DNA of 64,000 nucleotides from Bryobacterales bacterium. Lineage in GTDB: Bacteria; Acidobacteriota; Terriglobia; Bryobacterales; Bryobacteraceae. The stretch covers positions 51,028-115,027 of the forward strand of contig PNAJ01000162.1 of assembly GCA_003170295.1 (NCBI GenBank). The letters run 5' to 3'. The notes under the pieces are model-generated. The model did no database searches. It had not been told where the DNA came from and was given only the letters and a program-made list of their open reading frames with translations. The position numbers and the translations under genes are program-made. Shown in pieces: positions 32,778 to 42,539 of this stretch (position 1 is its first letter; the number at the start of each line of letters is the position of its first letter).

Positions 32778-35351
32778 TCATTCATTTCGCAGGGCCACCA
32801 TCGGATCGATGCGGGAGGCTCGAAAGGCAGGCAGGTATCCGGCGAGGAGGGCGCAGGCGATCAGGATCGCTACAGAGGCGCTAATCGCAAAAGGATCGTT
32901 AGGCTTGACGCCGAATAAGAATGACTTCAAGAAGGATGTGGTTTGGTACGCGGCCGCGAGCCCAATAAGTAGTCCGAACGCGGAAAGCGTCACGACTTCG
33001 CGCAGGATCATCCAGACAACGCGGCGGCGTGTGGCCCCCAGAGCCATTCGAATACCAATCTCTCCAGTGCGGCGCGCGACCGCGTAGGCCATGGTTCCAT
33101 AGAGCCCGACGCAGGCCATCAGCAAGGCGAGGCCGCCGAAACAGGCGCAGAGTTGGGCGAACGTGCGCTCCTGCTGAATTGTCTGATCGATGCGGCGCGA
33201 TTGCGTGGTCATGTCCGCCACGGGGACTTGCGGTCCAACCTGGTGAACGATCTGACGGACGGTGTTCGCCAGCGCCAGGGGATCGCCGGTGGCGCGTAAT
33301 TCGAAGACCATCTCCTTAAGGCGTCGCGTCTTCGGGGTTTGAAGCCAGGATGTGTAAGTAACCGGCGGAATTTCACGCTTAAGAGAGTTGTAGCGAGCCG
33401 TCCGTGCCACACCGACGATTTCAATGTCCATTCCATTTGTCTTGCCGCCGAGACGGAAATGACGCCCGACTGGATTCTCACCGTGAAAGTACTTCTCCGC
33501 GAAAACTTGATTGACCACCCCCACGGCGGGAGCTCCATCCACATCGCGGTTGTTGATCGCCCGGCCGGCCAGGATGGGGATTTCCATGGTTTCAAAGAAA
33601 GTCGTGCCCACCTGTGCGATCGAGGTGTTCGGACCGCGCTGGCCCTCGGGAGGCTCCGGGATTCCGGGCACCGCGATGCTGGTACTGCTGCTCCAGCCGC
33701 CGACCAGCGGCATGTCGCTGCTGGTGGCGCTGCGCACACCGGGAATCGCCTGGAAGCGCTGTTCGAGTTCTAGGTAGAACTGCTTGAGCGCCGCGTCCTT
33801 GTATCCGGCTAGGGTGGCGTCGAGATTGAAAATCAGGATGTTCTCGGCGTTGAAGCCTAGATTCACCGAATGAAGATTCGTCACCGTGCGAACGAACAAA
33901 CCGGCGGCGACAACGAGCAGGAGAGAAATTCCTATCTGCGCGACGACGAGGATCTGGCTTAACCCGAAGCGGACGCCAAAGCGGCGGGCCTTTCCATGCG
34001 ACTCGCTGGCGCGGGTCTCTTTGAGCGCGGGTGTAATGTCGACCCTGGTTGCCTGAATCGCCGGTGCCAGGCCGAAGAAAACGCCACTAACGAGCGCGAC
34101 CAGCAACGTGAACGAGAGCGCACGCCAATCGAGACCCACTTTTACCGTGAAGTTGTCGTTTCCATTGGACAGCAGGAGCAACAGGAATCGAACGCAGAGA
34201 GCGGCAACGCCGATACCCGCAAGGCCACTCAGAAGGGCGAGAACGACGCTCTCCGTCAGCAATTGACGGATGATGCGGAAACGGCCTGCCCCAAGACTGA
34301 GCCGCAGAGCGATCTCGCGACGCCTGCTCGCCGCCCGGGCCAGCAGCAGGTTTGCAATGTTGAAACAGGCGACCGCCAGAATCAGCCCCACCATGGCCAT
34401 GAGAATCCACAGGGGCTTGGAATACTGGCGGCGCAGGGAATCGACGCCCGACCCACCTTCCTGAAGCCAGAGCGAGGGAAGGTCTGCCCGCTCTCTATCC
34501 TTGGTCGCCGTGCTCTCTACAAAGCCGTGGAAGGGACCGGCGAGCTGAGATTGCGCCTGCTTCAGTGTGACGCCATTTTTCAAACGTCCCATCAACTCAA
34601 TCCAGTAGTACGTGCCTTCGTGGAACATGTCCGCGCCGCCGGGTTGGGGACGGGTGATGCCAATGTTTGCCATCGGAAGGAATACGCTGGGTTTGTTGTC
34701 GGGGGAGACGCCGAAGAACTCGGGAGCGGACACGCCAGCGATGGTGAATGATGTTCCGTTGATCTGAATGTGCTTGCCGACTGCCGCAGGGCTGGCTCCA
34801 AATCTCGTATGCCAGTAATCGCTAGTGATCACAGCAATGGGAGGGGCTCCGAGCCGATCGTCGCTTTGGTCGATCAGGCGTCCGGCGGCAGGCGGTATAC
34901 CGAGTCCAGAGAAAAAGCCTCCCGTGACATATTGCCCGCTGGCAAGTTCGGCATTCCCGTCGATGACGAGATTCAGCCGTCCCCCACCGGCATGGCCAAA
35001 CAGGGACGACAGCACGTCATTGTGATCGCGCAGGAGCTCGAATGCCGGATACGGAAAATTTGGGCTGGTGGTGCCGCCTCCGGGCTCATCGTAATTTGAT
35101 CCCCAGTGATTGTGGACCACGGGCGCGTCCGATTTAGCTCGCCAGTTGAGGATCACCAATTCTTCAGCATGTTTTACGGGCAGTGCCCGAAGCATGACGC
35201 CGTCCATAAAACTATAGATTGCGGTATTTGCACCGATCCCCAGTGCGAGCGACAGAACCGCCATGCTTGTGAACAACTTGCTGCCCGCCATGCTGCGGAA
35301 GGTATACCGAATGTCCTGTGCGAATGGCTCCCAGAAATGCAATGTCGTCAT
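32778..35351 (-). CDS. ADOP-type ABC permease, copy 3
   Basis: The 857-residue protein begins MTTLHFWEPFAQDIRYTFRS and lacks the long PadR-linked prefix. Two MacB-PCD/FtsX units follow; the first includes FNIANLLLARAASRRREIAL and LGAGRFRIIRQLL, the last RRTGEIGIRMALGATRRRVV. As with the other two copies there is no ATPase gene next to it. A GGAGG lies upstream of the ATG, and an ECF-type promoter-like motif lies 41 bases further up. The three copies in this window are clearly paralogous in layout. Confidence 0.93.
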   Translation of the reverse strand: MTTLHFWEPFAQDIRYTFRSMAGSKLFTSMAVLSLALGIGANTAIYSFMDGVMLRALPVKHAEELVILNWRAKSDAPVVHNHWGSNYDEPGGGTTSPNFPYPAFELLRDHNDVLSSLFGHAGGGRLNLVIDGNAELASGQYVTGGFFSGLGIPPAAGRLIDQSDDRLGAPPIAVITSDYWHTRFGASPAAVGKHIQINGTSFTIAGVSAPEFFGVSPDNKPSVFLPMANIGITRPQPGGADMFHEGTYYWIELMGRLKNGVTLKQAQSQLAGPFHGFVESTATKDRERADLPSLWLQEGGSGVDSLRRQYSKPLWILMAMVGLILAVACFNIANLLLARAASRRREIALRLSLGAGRFRIIRQLLTESVVLALLSGLAGIGVAALCVRFLLLLLSNGNDNFTVKVGLDWRALSFTLLVALVSGVFFGLAPAIQATRVDITPALKETRASESHGKARRFGVRFGLSQILVVAQIGISLLLVVAAGLFVRTVTNLHSVNLGFNAENILIFNLDATLAGYKDAALKQFYLELEQRFQAIPGVRSATSSDMPLVGGWSSSTSIAVPGIPEPPEGQRGPNTSIAQVGTTFFETMEIPILAGRAINNRDVDGAPAVGVVNQVFAEKYFHGENPVGRHFRLGGKTNGMDIEIVGVARTARYNSLKREIPPVTYTSWLQTPKTRRLKEMVFELRATGDPLALANTVRQIVHQVGPQVPVADMTTQSRRIDQTIQQERTFAQLCACFGGLALLMACVGLYGTMAYAVARRTGEIGIRMALGATRRRVVWMILREVVTLSAFGLLIGLAAAYQTTSFLKSFLFGVKPNDPFAISASVAILIACALLAGYLPAFRASRIDPMVALRNE

Positions 35352-35391
35352 ATTGCTATCATCCTCCGCGTTCGGCGAGGTCGATCCATCG

Positions 35392-35417
35392 TTAGACGCT
35401 GCAGCATCCTCGCGGTT
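35392..35417 (-). promoter_or_regulatory. ECF-type promoter-like motif before ADOP copy 3
   Basis: On the minus strand AAC (35417-35415) is followed after 17 bases by GTCTAA (35397-35392). Transcription would begin near 35385, leaving a leader of roughly 35 bases that contains the GGAGG site. The remaining sequence between 35352 and 35642 shows no gene and no other clear signal. Confidence 0.5.
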
Positions 35418-35642
35418 GTGCGGTTTTCTTTCAATTGTGGCACTTTAAACGTCTGACGGGCCCCAGCGCAGTTATGTTCAGATGATTTGAGATTGCCAGG
35501 CAACGAAACTGGATCTAGCGCCCCCCGGCGAGGGCGGCGCAAGCTTGGACTTATCTATCCAACGGACCATCGGGATCGTGGAGCCCCCGGTTCGCTCGCG
35601 GACTCCGCCTCGGATTCAGGCGCCAAACACCCATTCGTCAGC

Positions 35643-36509
35643 TCACGCCTTGTTCTTAAGGAGTCCCCGGCCGTCCATCCAATCGTAGAAGCGTTGAGGC
35701 CACTGGGCAATCGGCCCCTTCGTGGTTGCGCGCACGCCGAAGCCATGGCCGACGTTGGTATATACGTGCAACTCAGCCTGTGCCCCGGCCTTCTTCATGG
35801 CGATATAGAGTTCTGGAAGTCCCTGAGAAATATTCTGCCGGTCGTTTTCGCCGCAGACCAAGAACGCCGGTGGCATATCTTTTGAAAGCGGCATATCGCG
35901 AGGAATGGCAGGATACATCAGGCCGAAGAATCCAACCTTCGAACTCAAGCGGTCGATCGGATCTGATGCGGCAGGCGTTCCTTCATCCACGTGGGTCGCG
36001 GCCAGGGCAGCAAGTTCGCCACCCGCGGAGAAGCCGATCACACCGATGCGCGATGGATCGACGCCCCACTCCGAGGATTTGCTCTTAACAAGTTTGATGG
36101 CTCGTTGCGTATCTGAAAGAGAAGTTCCCGCGATCGTATAAGTCGAATCCTTTTCCCTGGCGAGACGGTACTTCAACACAAAGCCGGCGATCCCATGATC
36201 CTGGAGCCATTTTGCGATGTTGTACCCTTCGTGATCCATCCACAACGCGCTGTGTCCACCGCCGGGCGCGATGACGATACCAACCCCGGTTGCCGTCTCT
36301 TTCGAAGGCAGGTAGACCGTGATGGACGGCCTGTGGACATTCGAAATCACGTGATCGCCGGCCGGCTGGATGCGAACGGCTTCTTCGCCCGTCTTGCCTT
36401 CCGAGCCGGGCGCGCCGTCAGGCCAGAGGTAGACGACCGACGGTTCACTGGAAGCGGCAATCAGGCTTGAAACGAGCAGGATTGGAGTGATGTAGATGGC
36501 GGCGCGCAT
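35643..36509 (-). CDS. Secreted alpha/beta hydrolase (BD-FAE/xylan-esterase-like)
   Basis: The 288-residue enzyme has a signal peptide (MRAAIYITPILLVSSLIAAS), an oxyanion region GIVIAPGGGHSALW, nucleophile elbow GFSAGGELAAL (about residue 165), acid near VCGENDRQN and histidine in NVGHGFGVRA. The layout matches acetylxylan-esterase-like hydrolases often annotated as endo-1,4-beta-xylanase. It would cleave ester groups on plant polysaccharide or small esters in the periplasm. It is a single gene on the minus strand; the GH53 enzyme five kilobases away suggests a shared plant-polysaccharide theme but not one operon. Confidence 0.87.
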   Translation of the reverse strand: MRAAIYITPILLVSSLIAASSEPSVVYLWPDGAPGSEGKTGEEAVRIQPAGDHVISNVHRPSITVYLPSKETATGVGIVIAPGGGHSALWMDHEGYNIAKWLQDHGIAGFVLKYRLAREKDSTYTIAGTSLSDTQRAIKLVKSKSSEWGVDPSRIGVIGFSAGGELAALAATHVDEGTPAASDPIDRLSSKVGFFGLMYPAIPRDMPLSKDMPPAFLVCGENDRQNISQGLPELYIAMKKAGAQAELHVYTNVGHGFGVRATTKGPIAQWPQRFYDWMDGRGLLKNKA

Positions 36510-36585
36510 TGGTTGGTTCCTTTCGCGGCAAAGACTCAGTTAGGATACACCTCAGTTGGTTCGATTTGCCCAGCCTTTCGTATGG

Positions 36586-38142
36586 TTATCGGATCTGATC
36601 GAGCAGGTCTCGGGCTGCTTTAAAGGACGGGTTGAATTCGAGGGCTTTTTCGAGAACGGATCGGGCCTCCGCTTTCCGCCCCTCGTGCACCAGCGCCACT
36701 GCAAGATTCAAACGCACCAGCACCAGCGCGGGGCTGATTCGGAGCGCTTCTTTGAAGAGCTGGATCGCTTGTTCGTAATGGCCTTGCTCCATCTGATTTG
36801 CCCCGAGATTCATGGGCGCGCTGGACTGGGTGGGATCAACTGTGTGTAGTCGTTCATAGAGCAGCGCGGCGTTTCGATCGTCTTTTCGGGTCTTGTAAAG
36901 GTCGGCGAGATATGACAGTGTTTGAGGGTCGTCTGGATTTCGGCGCTCAGCTTCGCGAAGCAAGTCGAAGGCGCGGGCGCCGTAGGCCGCGTTTTGTTCG
37001 CGCAAGGCGACGATGGCGTAGGCGAGTCCCTGATCGCGGGGATCGGAAGGCGCTCCGCCGAATGCAACCAGCGGCGCGTCGGCTGATGGTTTCTGGTTGC
37101 GGGTAACGGAGCGCCGGGGGATGGAGTGGTCTGTGTAGACGACGTGGTCCGCATCGATGACGGAGCTAGAGGGCATGTGGCAGCCGATGCAATTCTCGCC
37201 GCGCTGGCACTCGGATGCGGCATGACAGGTCTCGCATTTCGATCGGAACCACGCGGCTTTTTCGGTAGGAGAGGGTACGAAGTGAGGATCGTGGCACGTG
37301 CCGCACCATAGCCGGTTTCCGCTTCCGCGGCTGCATGAGCTTTGGGCGAGGTTTTCCACGTGGCTGGTGACTTTCATGCCTGGCGTGGCGCGGACGAAGG
37401 CAACTGCGTAATCGGAGAGTTTGTCACTGGCGGTGAAGTCGAGCATTGATTTTCCGGCGCGCTCCACGCGGATCTCACCCGACAGATGGCACTGAGCGCA
37501 GACGCTGTCGCGTTGTTCGGCGGGCAGCGATGCAGGATTAACAATGTCCTTAGATTTGCCGCTGGCGGCATGCGCTGCGCCCGGGCCATGACAGCGTTCG
37601 CAGCCAACGCCGCTTTCAAGGAACGGCGGCGATTGGAAACCGTTTTGAGTACCTTGGACTGGTTGCACTCCGGTCGCGTGGCATTGGAGGCAGGCGGGCG
37701 CGATCGCTCTTGTTAGAAAAGGATACGAGTAGCGGTCGTAGCCCGGTGAAAGGCTCCAAGTGCGCGGGCGACTGTAATATGTGGCGGGGGCTTCGTAGAG
37801 AAAGCCATCGATCGAGATGAGATAGCTTCGCGCCGTTGCTCCCGATCCGACGAAATAAGCCAGTTCGCGACGTTCCGTTTTATCGGTTTTCCGGAACTCG
37901 AGAAATAACTTCTGGTCTTGATGGACGATTGCATATTGATAACCGGAATTACCGGAGAACGACGCTTTTCCGGAGATCGGGTTGGACCCGGCAGGGCCGC
38001 TGCTCAATGCCATCGGGGTAGTGGAATATTTTCGATAAATCTCCGCGTGGCAGGCAGCACATGCCTTGGAGCCGACCCATGCTGCGTCCGCCGCTGGTAG
38101 TGGGATGGTGCAGATCACCAAGAGCCATTGACGCCTCGTCAC
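36586..38142 (-). CDS. Multihaem cytochrome c with C-terminal TPR repeats
   Basis: The 518-residue secreted protein has seven CXXCH haem sites: KACAACHAEI, CLQCHATG, CERCHGPG, CAQCHLSG, CGTCHDPH, CETCHAAS and CIGCHMPS (between residues about 30 and 340). The final 140 residues hold TPR units (YLADLYKTRKDDRNAALLYE, PALVLVRLNLAVALVHEGRK). It resembles cytochrome c-554-like multihaem proteins fused to TPR. Its start overlaps the stop of the FG-GAP/ASPIC gene by four bases, so the two are co-expressed; a shared periplasmic redox or scaffold role is inferred. Confidence 0.9.
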   Translation of the reverse strand: MTRRQWLLVICTIPLPAADAAWVGSKACAACHAEIYRKYSTTPMALSSGPAGSNPISGKASFSGNSGYQYAIVHQDQKLFLEFRKTDKTERRELAYFVGSGATARSYLISIDGFLYEAPATYYSRPRTWSLSPGYDRYSYPFLTRAIAPACLQCHATGVQPVQGTQNGFQSPPFLESGVGCERCHGPGAAHAASGKSKDIVNPASLPAEQRDSVCAQCHLSGEIRVERAGKSMLDFTASDKLSDYAVAFVRATPGMKVTSHVENLAQSSCSRGSGNRLWCGTCHDPHFVPSPTEKAAWFRSKCETCHAASECQRGENCIGCHMPSSSVIDADHVVYTDHSIPRRSVTRNQKPSADAPLVAFGGAPSDPRDQGLAYAIVALREQNAAYGARAFDLLREAERRNPDDPQTLSYLADLYKTRKDDRNAALLYERLHTVDPTQSSAPMNLGANQMEQGHYEQAIQLFKEALRISPALVLVRLNLAVALVHEGRKAEARSVLEKALEFNPSFKAARDLLDQIR

Positions 38143-41100
38143 CGGATCTCCAGTTCGCGCAGTGCCTGATTTGCGGGGACGCTTTTCGGCTTACGCACCA
38201 GCAGCGGTTCGAGTACCGATCGGGCGGCCTCGCGATTGTCGAGCCGAGCATACAAGGTGGCGAGGTTCAGATAAAGCGATTCTTCGTCCGGCGCGATTTC
38301 GATGCCATAACGCAGCGCGGCGATGGCGTCGTTCGATTGACCGGACCGTACGTAGAGCAACGCAAGATTATTGATCGCAGGCGCGTAGTCCCGGCGAGCC
38401 TCGACCGCGCGTTGGAACCATTCTCGGGCTTCGCGATCGTGACCATCGCGGCCAAGCAATTCGCCGATCAGATTCGCGGCAACGGCATCTTGCGGATTGA
38501 TTTTGAGCGCGCGGTGGAATAGTTTCTCACCAGTGTCGCGATCGCCCAGCGCCACGTGCGCCTGACCGGCGTTCACGAGGGCGGAAGTCATCGCTGGTTG
38601 CAGCGCAATCGCCTTGTTGAAATCGCCCAGCGCAGCCTTTAGATTGCCTGCTCCGACCTTGGCCGCTCCCAGGCTGTTCCATCCGTCGGCGGAATCGGGT
38701 GCTTTTGCCAAGCCCTTCTCGAAATAGCCGCGCGCGCGATCCCAGCGTTCGGCCTGCAGGTGAATTTTGCCGATCGCGAAGAGTACCTTGTCGCTGTCTT
38801 GAGGAGCTTCCTCCAAATATCTAAGGGCGTGTTCGGGATAGCCGGCGGCGAAAAAAGCAGCGCCCAGCGCTGTGTAGTTGCGAGTGGGCTCGGTATAATA
38901 TTGACCGCGCGCCGGAAGCGCCAAGGCGAGCCTTCCGGGATCTTTAAGGCGGTTAAGATCGGCGGGATCCGGCGGTGAGAAGTAAATCTTGTGCGCGCGG
39001 GCGCGGTCGTCGACGAGAAACCAGATAGGCAGCTTTAAGTCCGCCGCGCGATCGAAAAGGTAGCGGCAGAACAGGCCGTACCAAACGGCGCGGTCGCCGG
39101 AGAGATTCGATAGCCGGAGAAAGCCCGGGGGCGCTGGCTCGGGAAGGGGGATGGGCTTCAGAAGCCAGGTATCGGCGAACTGCGGCTCGCTATCGCCGGG
39201 AACTGTGCCTGCGGGAAGCTCCACACGCGGCGCGAACGCCATCGCGCGGAATTTCGGCGAGCCTTCTTCGATTCCGTAACAGAAGCCGCACGCCAGCCCG
39301 TGAAACTCCTGGCGTTCGCCGGATGGCCAGACGATGCGCACAACGTTCGCGGTTTCGTTGCCGCCGAGTCCGAAGTGGACGACCTTCGTGTGCTGCGAAA
39401 GGTATCCCGAACCTGCCGCGACGAACTTTACCTTGCCGTCCACGTCCACTCTTGCGCCGATGGCATCGCGGTTTGACTTGACACCTCTCAGACGGAAGGC
39501 GATCGATCTGCGTGTCTTGGCGCAATTGTTCTGGAAAACGCGGACCTGCGGTCCGAGACGGCTCTTCAGCAGCAGATCGAGATTACCGTCGCCATCGAGA
39601 TCGGTGACAGCGAAGGCGCGGCTGTCATCCGCGAAATCGAGGCCGCTCACTCCTGAGAAATCGTAATATTTTCCGCCGCGGCGAACATAGAATACGTTCG
39701 GCTGGCGTCCCGCCTCGCTGTACTTTTCGTGTACCGCGTGACTGAGCGCGTTCCAACCATTCTCATACGCGAGATCGGGCTTGGCGGTAGCGGGTGATGC
39801 CGCCGCAACTTTGCGCCAGAAGAAGCTCTCGAGGTCGGTTTCCGATGAGTTGGTCAGCATTCCTGTGGTGATGAAGATCTCCGGAACGCCATCGTTGTCG
39901 AAATCGATACCATCGGCGGCCCAGGCCCAACGCCCCATCTCGACGCCTTCTGTCGCGCCGGTTTCCTCGAAGGTGCCGTCGCCTTTATTGCGAAAGAGCG
40001 AGTTTCCCTTTGCGTGACGCCGCCAGGCTTCCGGAGGCTGCAGTGATTTTTGGGAAACGATGCGCTGACCGGCATCGCTCCACATGTTCGAGACATATAG
40101 GTCCGGGCGGCCATCGCCGTCGTAGTCGAACCATGCGGCGCTCATGCCGTCGCCGATATCTTCCACACCGGCTTCGGCCGCTACGTCGCGAAATTTGCCG
40201 CCGTGATTCCGATACAGGTTCTTTCTGCCGAAATCGTTCGCGACGTAGAGGTCGGGCCAGCCGTCGCCATTGTAGTCGCACCAGGCGGGGGCGAAACTGA
40301 ACCGGTTGTTGTTGTGATTAAGGCCGACGGACTCCGTGACGTCGAGCAACATTCCGCTTCCGTCCTCTGCGAGCTCATTATGAAAGAGGAAGTTCGCCGG
40401 TCCGTTTTGTGCGTCGTAATAAGGACTGGGATAGCGATACTGGTTTCCATCTCGAAAGAAGGAGTACGTGCAGAGATAGAGATCGACGCGGCCGTCGCGA
40501 TCGTAATCGGCAGCGGCCATTCCAGTGAAGCTGCCTTGCGGGGTAGTGCGGAAGCGGAACGCCCCTGGCTTGTGCGCAAAGCGCCCCCCACCCTGGTTGA
40601 TGAAGAGCAGCGGGCCATCGGGTCTTAGCACCACAAGATCCTGGTGGCCGGAATTGCGGAGATCGACGAACAAAGCGGAGGAGGTCGGATCGAGGACGTC
40701 AACGCCGCTTTTCTCCGTGATGTCTTCGAGCACGCCGCCCCCAAGATTCTTGTAGAGGCGATTCGGAAGTCCGCCCGGCTGGCAGATATAGATCTCGTCC
40801 ATGCCGTCGCCATCGATGTCGCCCACCGCGATTCCGTTGTGGCCGTGGACGTCGATTCCAGAGGCGGCATCGAGATGCACACGCCAATATGGAATGCCGT
40901 GGCGAAGCTGGCGGTCGAAGGAATCGACTCCCTGAAAGGCGTGCGCCGTGAACTCGCGAAAAAGCGGGGCGGGTGCTGTGACCACGGTCTCTTCGATGGG
41001 AGAAAACTCCGTGAGTTGCGCGCCTGCCCATTTCTGTTTCCAAATGCCGACTCGGTATTGATTGGTGGAGGCGATTTCGTAGCGTATTCTGTTATCGGGC

Positions 41101-41477
41101 AACACATAGAAACGCGCTGCCCGGATAGGCCGCATGGAATCGAGCCATTTTTCAAATCCAGCGGCGATATCCGATGCTGAACTGTCGTACTCGGCTTTGG
41201 ATACTCCGTCGGCAACGGCAGCGTAGCCAGCAGGAAGCGGCGAGATGCCGCGCAGACGCGGTACGCATGGGAGCGTGCGAGTCTCCGGAAGCCGCTTCAG
41301 GTAGGAGGCGATTTCGAAGGCTTCTTTTTCGAGAGGAAATTCGTCGTGCCCCGGTTCAATGTCGCGCAGCAACGCCTCGTACGGGTTGGAGGGGTGAATC
41401 ACTTCCACTGCAAGCGCCGGAGCCGGCTTGAGTAAACTTGCTACCGCGACAGTCCCGATAAAACGACGACGGTTCAT
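38139..41477 (-). CDS. FG-GAP/VCBS propeller with ASPIC/UnbV domain and TPR tail
   Basis: The 1112-residue protein carries a signal peptide, a propeller of calcium-site repeats such as GDIDGDGMDEIYICQPGG, DYDRDGRVDLYLCTYSFF and WFDYDGDGRPDLYVSNMW (residues about 215-620), an ASPIC/UnbV segment (KFVAAGSGYLSQHTKVVHFG, IVWPSGERQEF, about 665-725) and a C-terminal TPR array from about 850 to 1110. Such proteins are abundant in Acidobacteriota and their role is unknown; Ca-binding, adhesion or redox partnership are possibilities. It is the upstream gene of a two-gene operon with the multihaem cytochrome. Confidence 0.92.
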   Translation of the reverse strand: MNRRRFIGTVAVASLLKPAPALAVEVIHPSNPYEALLRDIEPGHDEFPLEKEAFEIASYLKRLPETRTLPCVPRLRGISPLPAGYAAVADGVSKAEYDSSASDIAAGFEKWLDSMRPIRAARFYVLPDNRIRYEIASTNQYRVGIWKQKWAGAQLTEFSPIEETVVTAPAPLFREFTAHAFQGVDSFDRQLRHGIPYWRVHLDAASGIDVHGHNGIAVGDIDGDGMDEIYICQPGGLPNRLYKNLGGGVLEDITEKSGVDVLDPTSSALFVDLRNSGHQDLVVLRPDGPLLFINQGGGRFAHKPGAFRFRTTPQGSFTGMAAADYDRDGRVDLYLCTYSFFRDGNQYRYPSPYYDAQNGPANFLFHNELAEDGSGMLLDVTESVGLNHNNNRFSFAPAWCDYNGDGWPDLYVANDFGRKNLYRNHGGKFRDVAAEAGVEDIGDGMSAAWFDYDGDGRPDLYVSNMWSDAGQRIVSQKSLQPPEAWRRHAKGNSLFRNKGDGTFEETGATEGVEMGRWAWAADGIDFDNDGVPEIFITTGMLTNSSETDLESFFWRKVAAASPATAKPDLAYENGWNALSHAVHEKYSEAGRQPNVFYVRRGGKYYDFSGVSGLDFADDSRAFAVTDLDGDGNLDLLLKSRLGPQVRVFQNNCAKTRRSIAFRLRGVKSNRDAIGARVDVDGKVKFVAAGSGYLSQHTKVVHFGLGGNETANVVRIVWPSGERQEFHGLACGFCYGIEEGSPKFRAMAFAPRVELPAGTVPGDSEPQFADTWLLKPIPLPEPAPPGFLRLSNLSGDRAVWYGLFCRYLFDRAADLKLPIWFLVDDRARAHKIYFSPPDPADLNRLKDPGRLALALPARGQYYTEPTRNYTALGAAFFAAGYPEHALRYLEEAPQDSDKVLFAIGKIHLQAERWDRARGYFEKGLAKAPDSADGWNSLGAAKVGAGNLKAALGDFNKAIALQPAMTSALVNAGQAHVALGDRDTGEKLFHRALKINPQDAVAANLIGELLGRDGHDREAREWFQRAVEARRDYAPAINNLALLYVRSGQSNDAIAALRYGIEIAPDEESLYLNLATLYARLDNREAARSVLEPLLVRKPKSVPANQALRELEIR

Positions 41478-41501
41478 CCCTTGTCAGGCATTCTATCCGT
41501 T

Positions 41502-42536
41502 TCAGAATCGCGAAAAGCGGTCGAAAACCGAGAGGACGGGGAGGGCGTTGTAATGGCTATCGAACATCCCTCGCCGCATCAGGCCGCCCGTCACGGCAGG
41601 TTCCCACCAGAAGACGCCCTTTCCGAGTCCATCGGGGGTGGCGAGTATCATCCGATTCAGTTCGTTTAAGAAGTCGCTCTGACCTTCGGGCGTTTCGGGG
41701 AACGGCGCGGGCTTCTTTGTGTATTCGCCCGGGGTCCAGTTATAAGCCGCCTCGACCACAATGATGTCCTTATGGTACTCGTGAGCCATGAAGACAAGAT
41801 TGTCGTGCAGGTCGAGCATGCTGCCGTGCCACCAAGGATAGTAAGACTGGCCGATTACGTCGTAGTCCACGCGATAAGTATTCAGCTTGTCGAAGAAGGC
41901 CTTTGTCTTGGCTTTGTCGCCGCCTTTATCGATATGAATCATGATGCGCGGCTTGGGGTTGTTGCCCTTACCCGCCTCGACGCCAGCGATACCAGCTTTG
42001 ATGAGTGCCGCGAAGTTATCCCAACCTTGCGGCAATCGGCCGTCCGGCCACATCATGCCATTGGTGATCTCATTGCCGATTTGCACCATATCCGGAAGCA
42101 AACCCGCATCGCGGAATGCGGCTATGGTCTGGCTGGTGTAATCGAAGACCGCATCTACCAACTGTCTGTGTGTCATGTTCGCCCAGGCTTTTGGGATAAA
42201 TTGCTTCCCCGGGTCGGCCCAGGTATCTGAGTAGTGATAGTCGAGCAGGAACTTGTAGCCTAACTTCTTAGCTGCTTGGGCGCAGGCTATCGTGTACTGC
42301 AGATTATTGGGTAACTCCGTCGGCGTGTGGAAGAGACGGAGGCGAATCCAGTTGTAGCCGTGGTCCTTGAAAATCTGTAGTCCCGGAGTCGGCTTGCCGT
42401 TGTCCTGGAACTGAGTGCCGCGATCCTCCGCTTGTTTGAGGAACGACAGGTCCGCACCCACGGCGTAATCAGCCGCCTCAATCTGGCAAGCCGCCCCACA
42501 AACGAAGAGCGCGGTGAGAACCGTCATGTGGTTCAT
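41502..42536 (-). CDS. GH53 arabinogalactan endo-beta-1,4-galactanase
   Basis: The 344-residue secreted enzyme starts with a signal peptide and then GADLSFLKQAEDRG, the GH53 opening. The catalytic acid/base is in MVQIGNEITNGMMWP and the nucleophile in IIVVEAAYNWTPG; YNWIRLRLFHTP and GQSYYPWWHGS are further GH53 landmarks. It hydrolyses beta-1,4-galactan side chains of pectin outside the cytoplasm. It begins three bases after the TonB-receptor stop, so the pair is a small galactan-uptake locus. No SusD-like protein or regulator is present. Confidence 0.93.
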   Translation of the reverse strand: MNHMTVLTALFVCGAACQIEAADYAVGADLSFLKQAEDRGTQFQDNGKPTPGLQIFKDHGYNWIRLRLFHTPTELPNNLQYTIACAQAAKKLGYKFLLDYHYSDTWADPGKQFIPKAWANMTHRQLVDAVFDYTSQTIAAFRDAGLLPDMVQIGNEITNGMMWPDGRLPQGWDNFAALIKAGIAGVEAGKGNNPKPRIMIHIDKGGDKAKTKAFFDKLNTYRVDYDVIGQSYYPWWHGSMLDLHDNLVFMAHEYHKDIIVVEAAYNWTPGEYTKKPAPFPETPEGQSDFLNELNRMILATPDGLGKGVFWWEPAVTGGLMRRGMFDSHYNALPVLSVFDRFSRF

Positions 42537-42539
42537 CGA

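Noticed and set aside
35348..35389. Possible 13-codon leader peptide overlapping the ADOP copy 3 start
   Set aside because: The predicted transcription start lies downstream of its ATG, so it would not be translated from that promoter.
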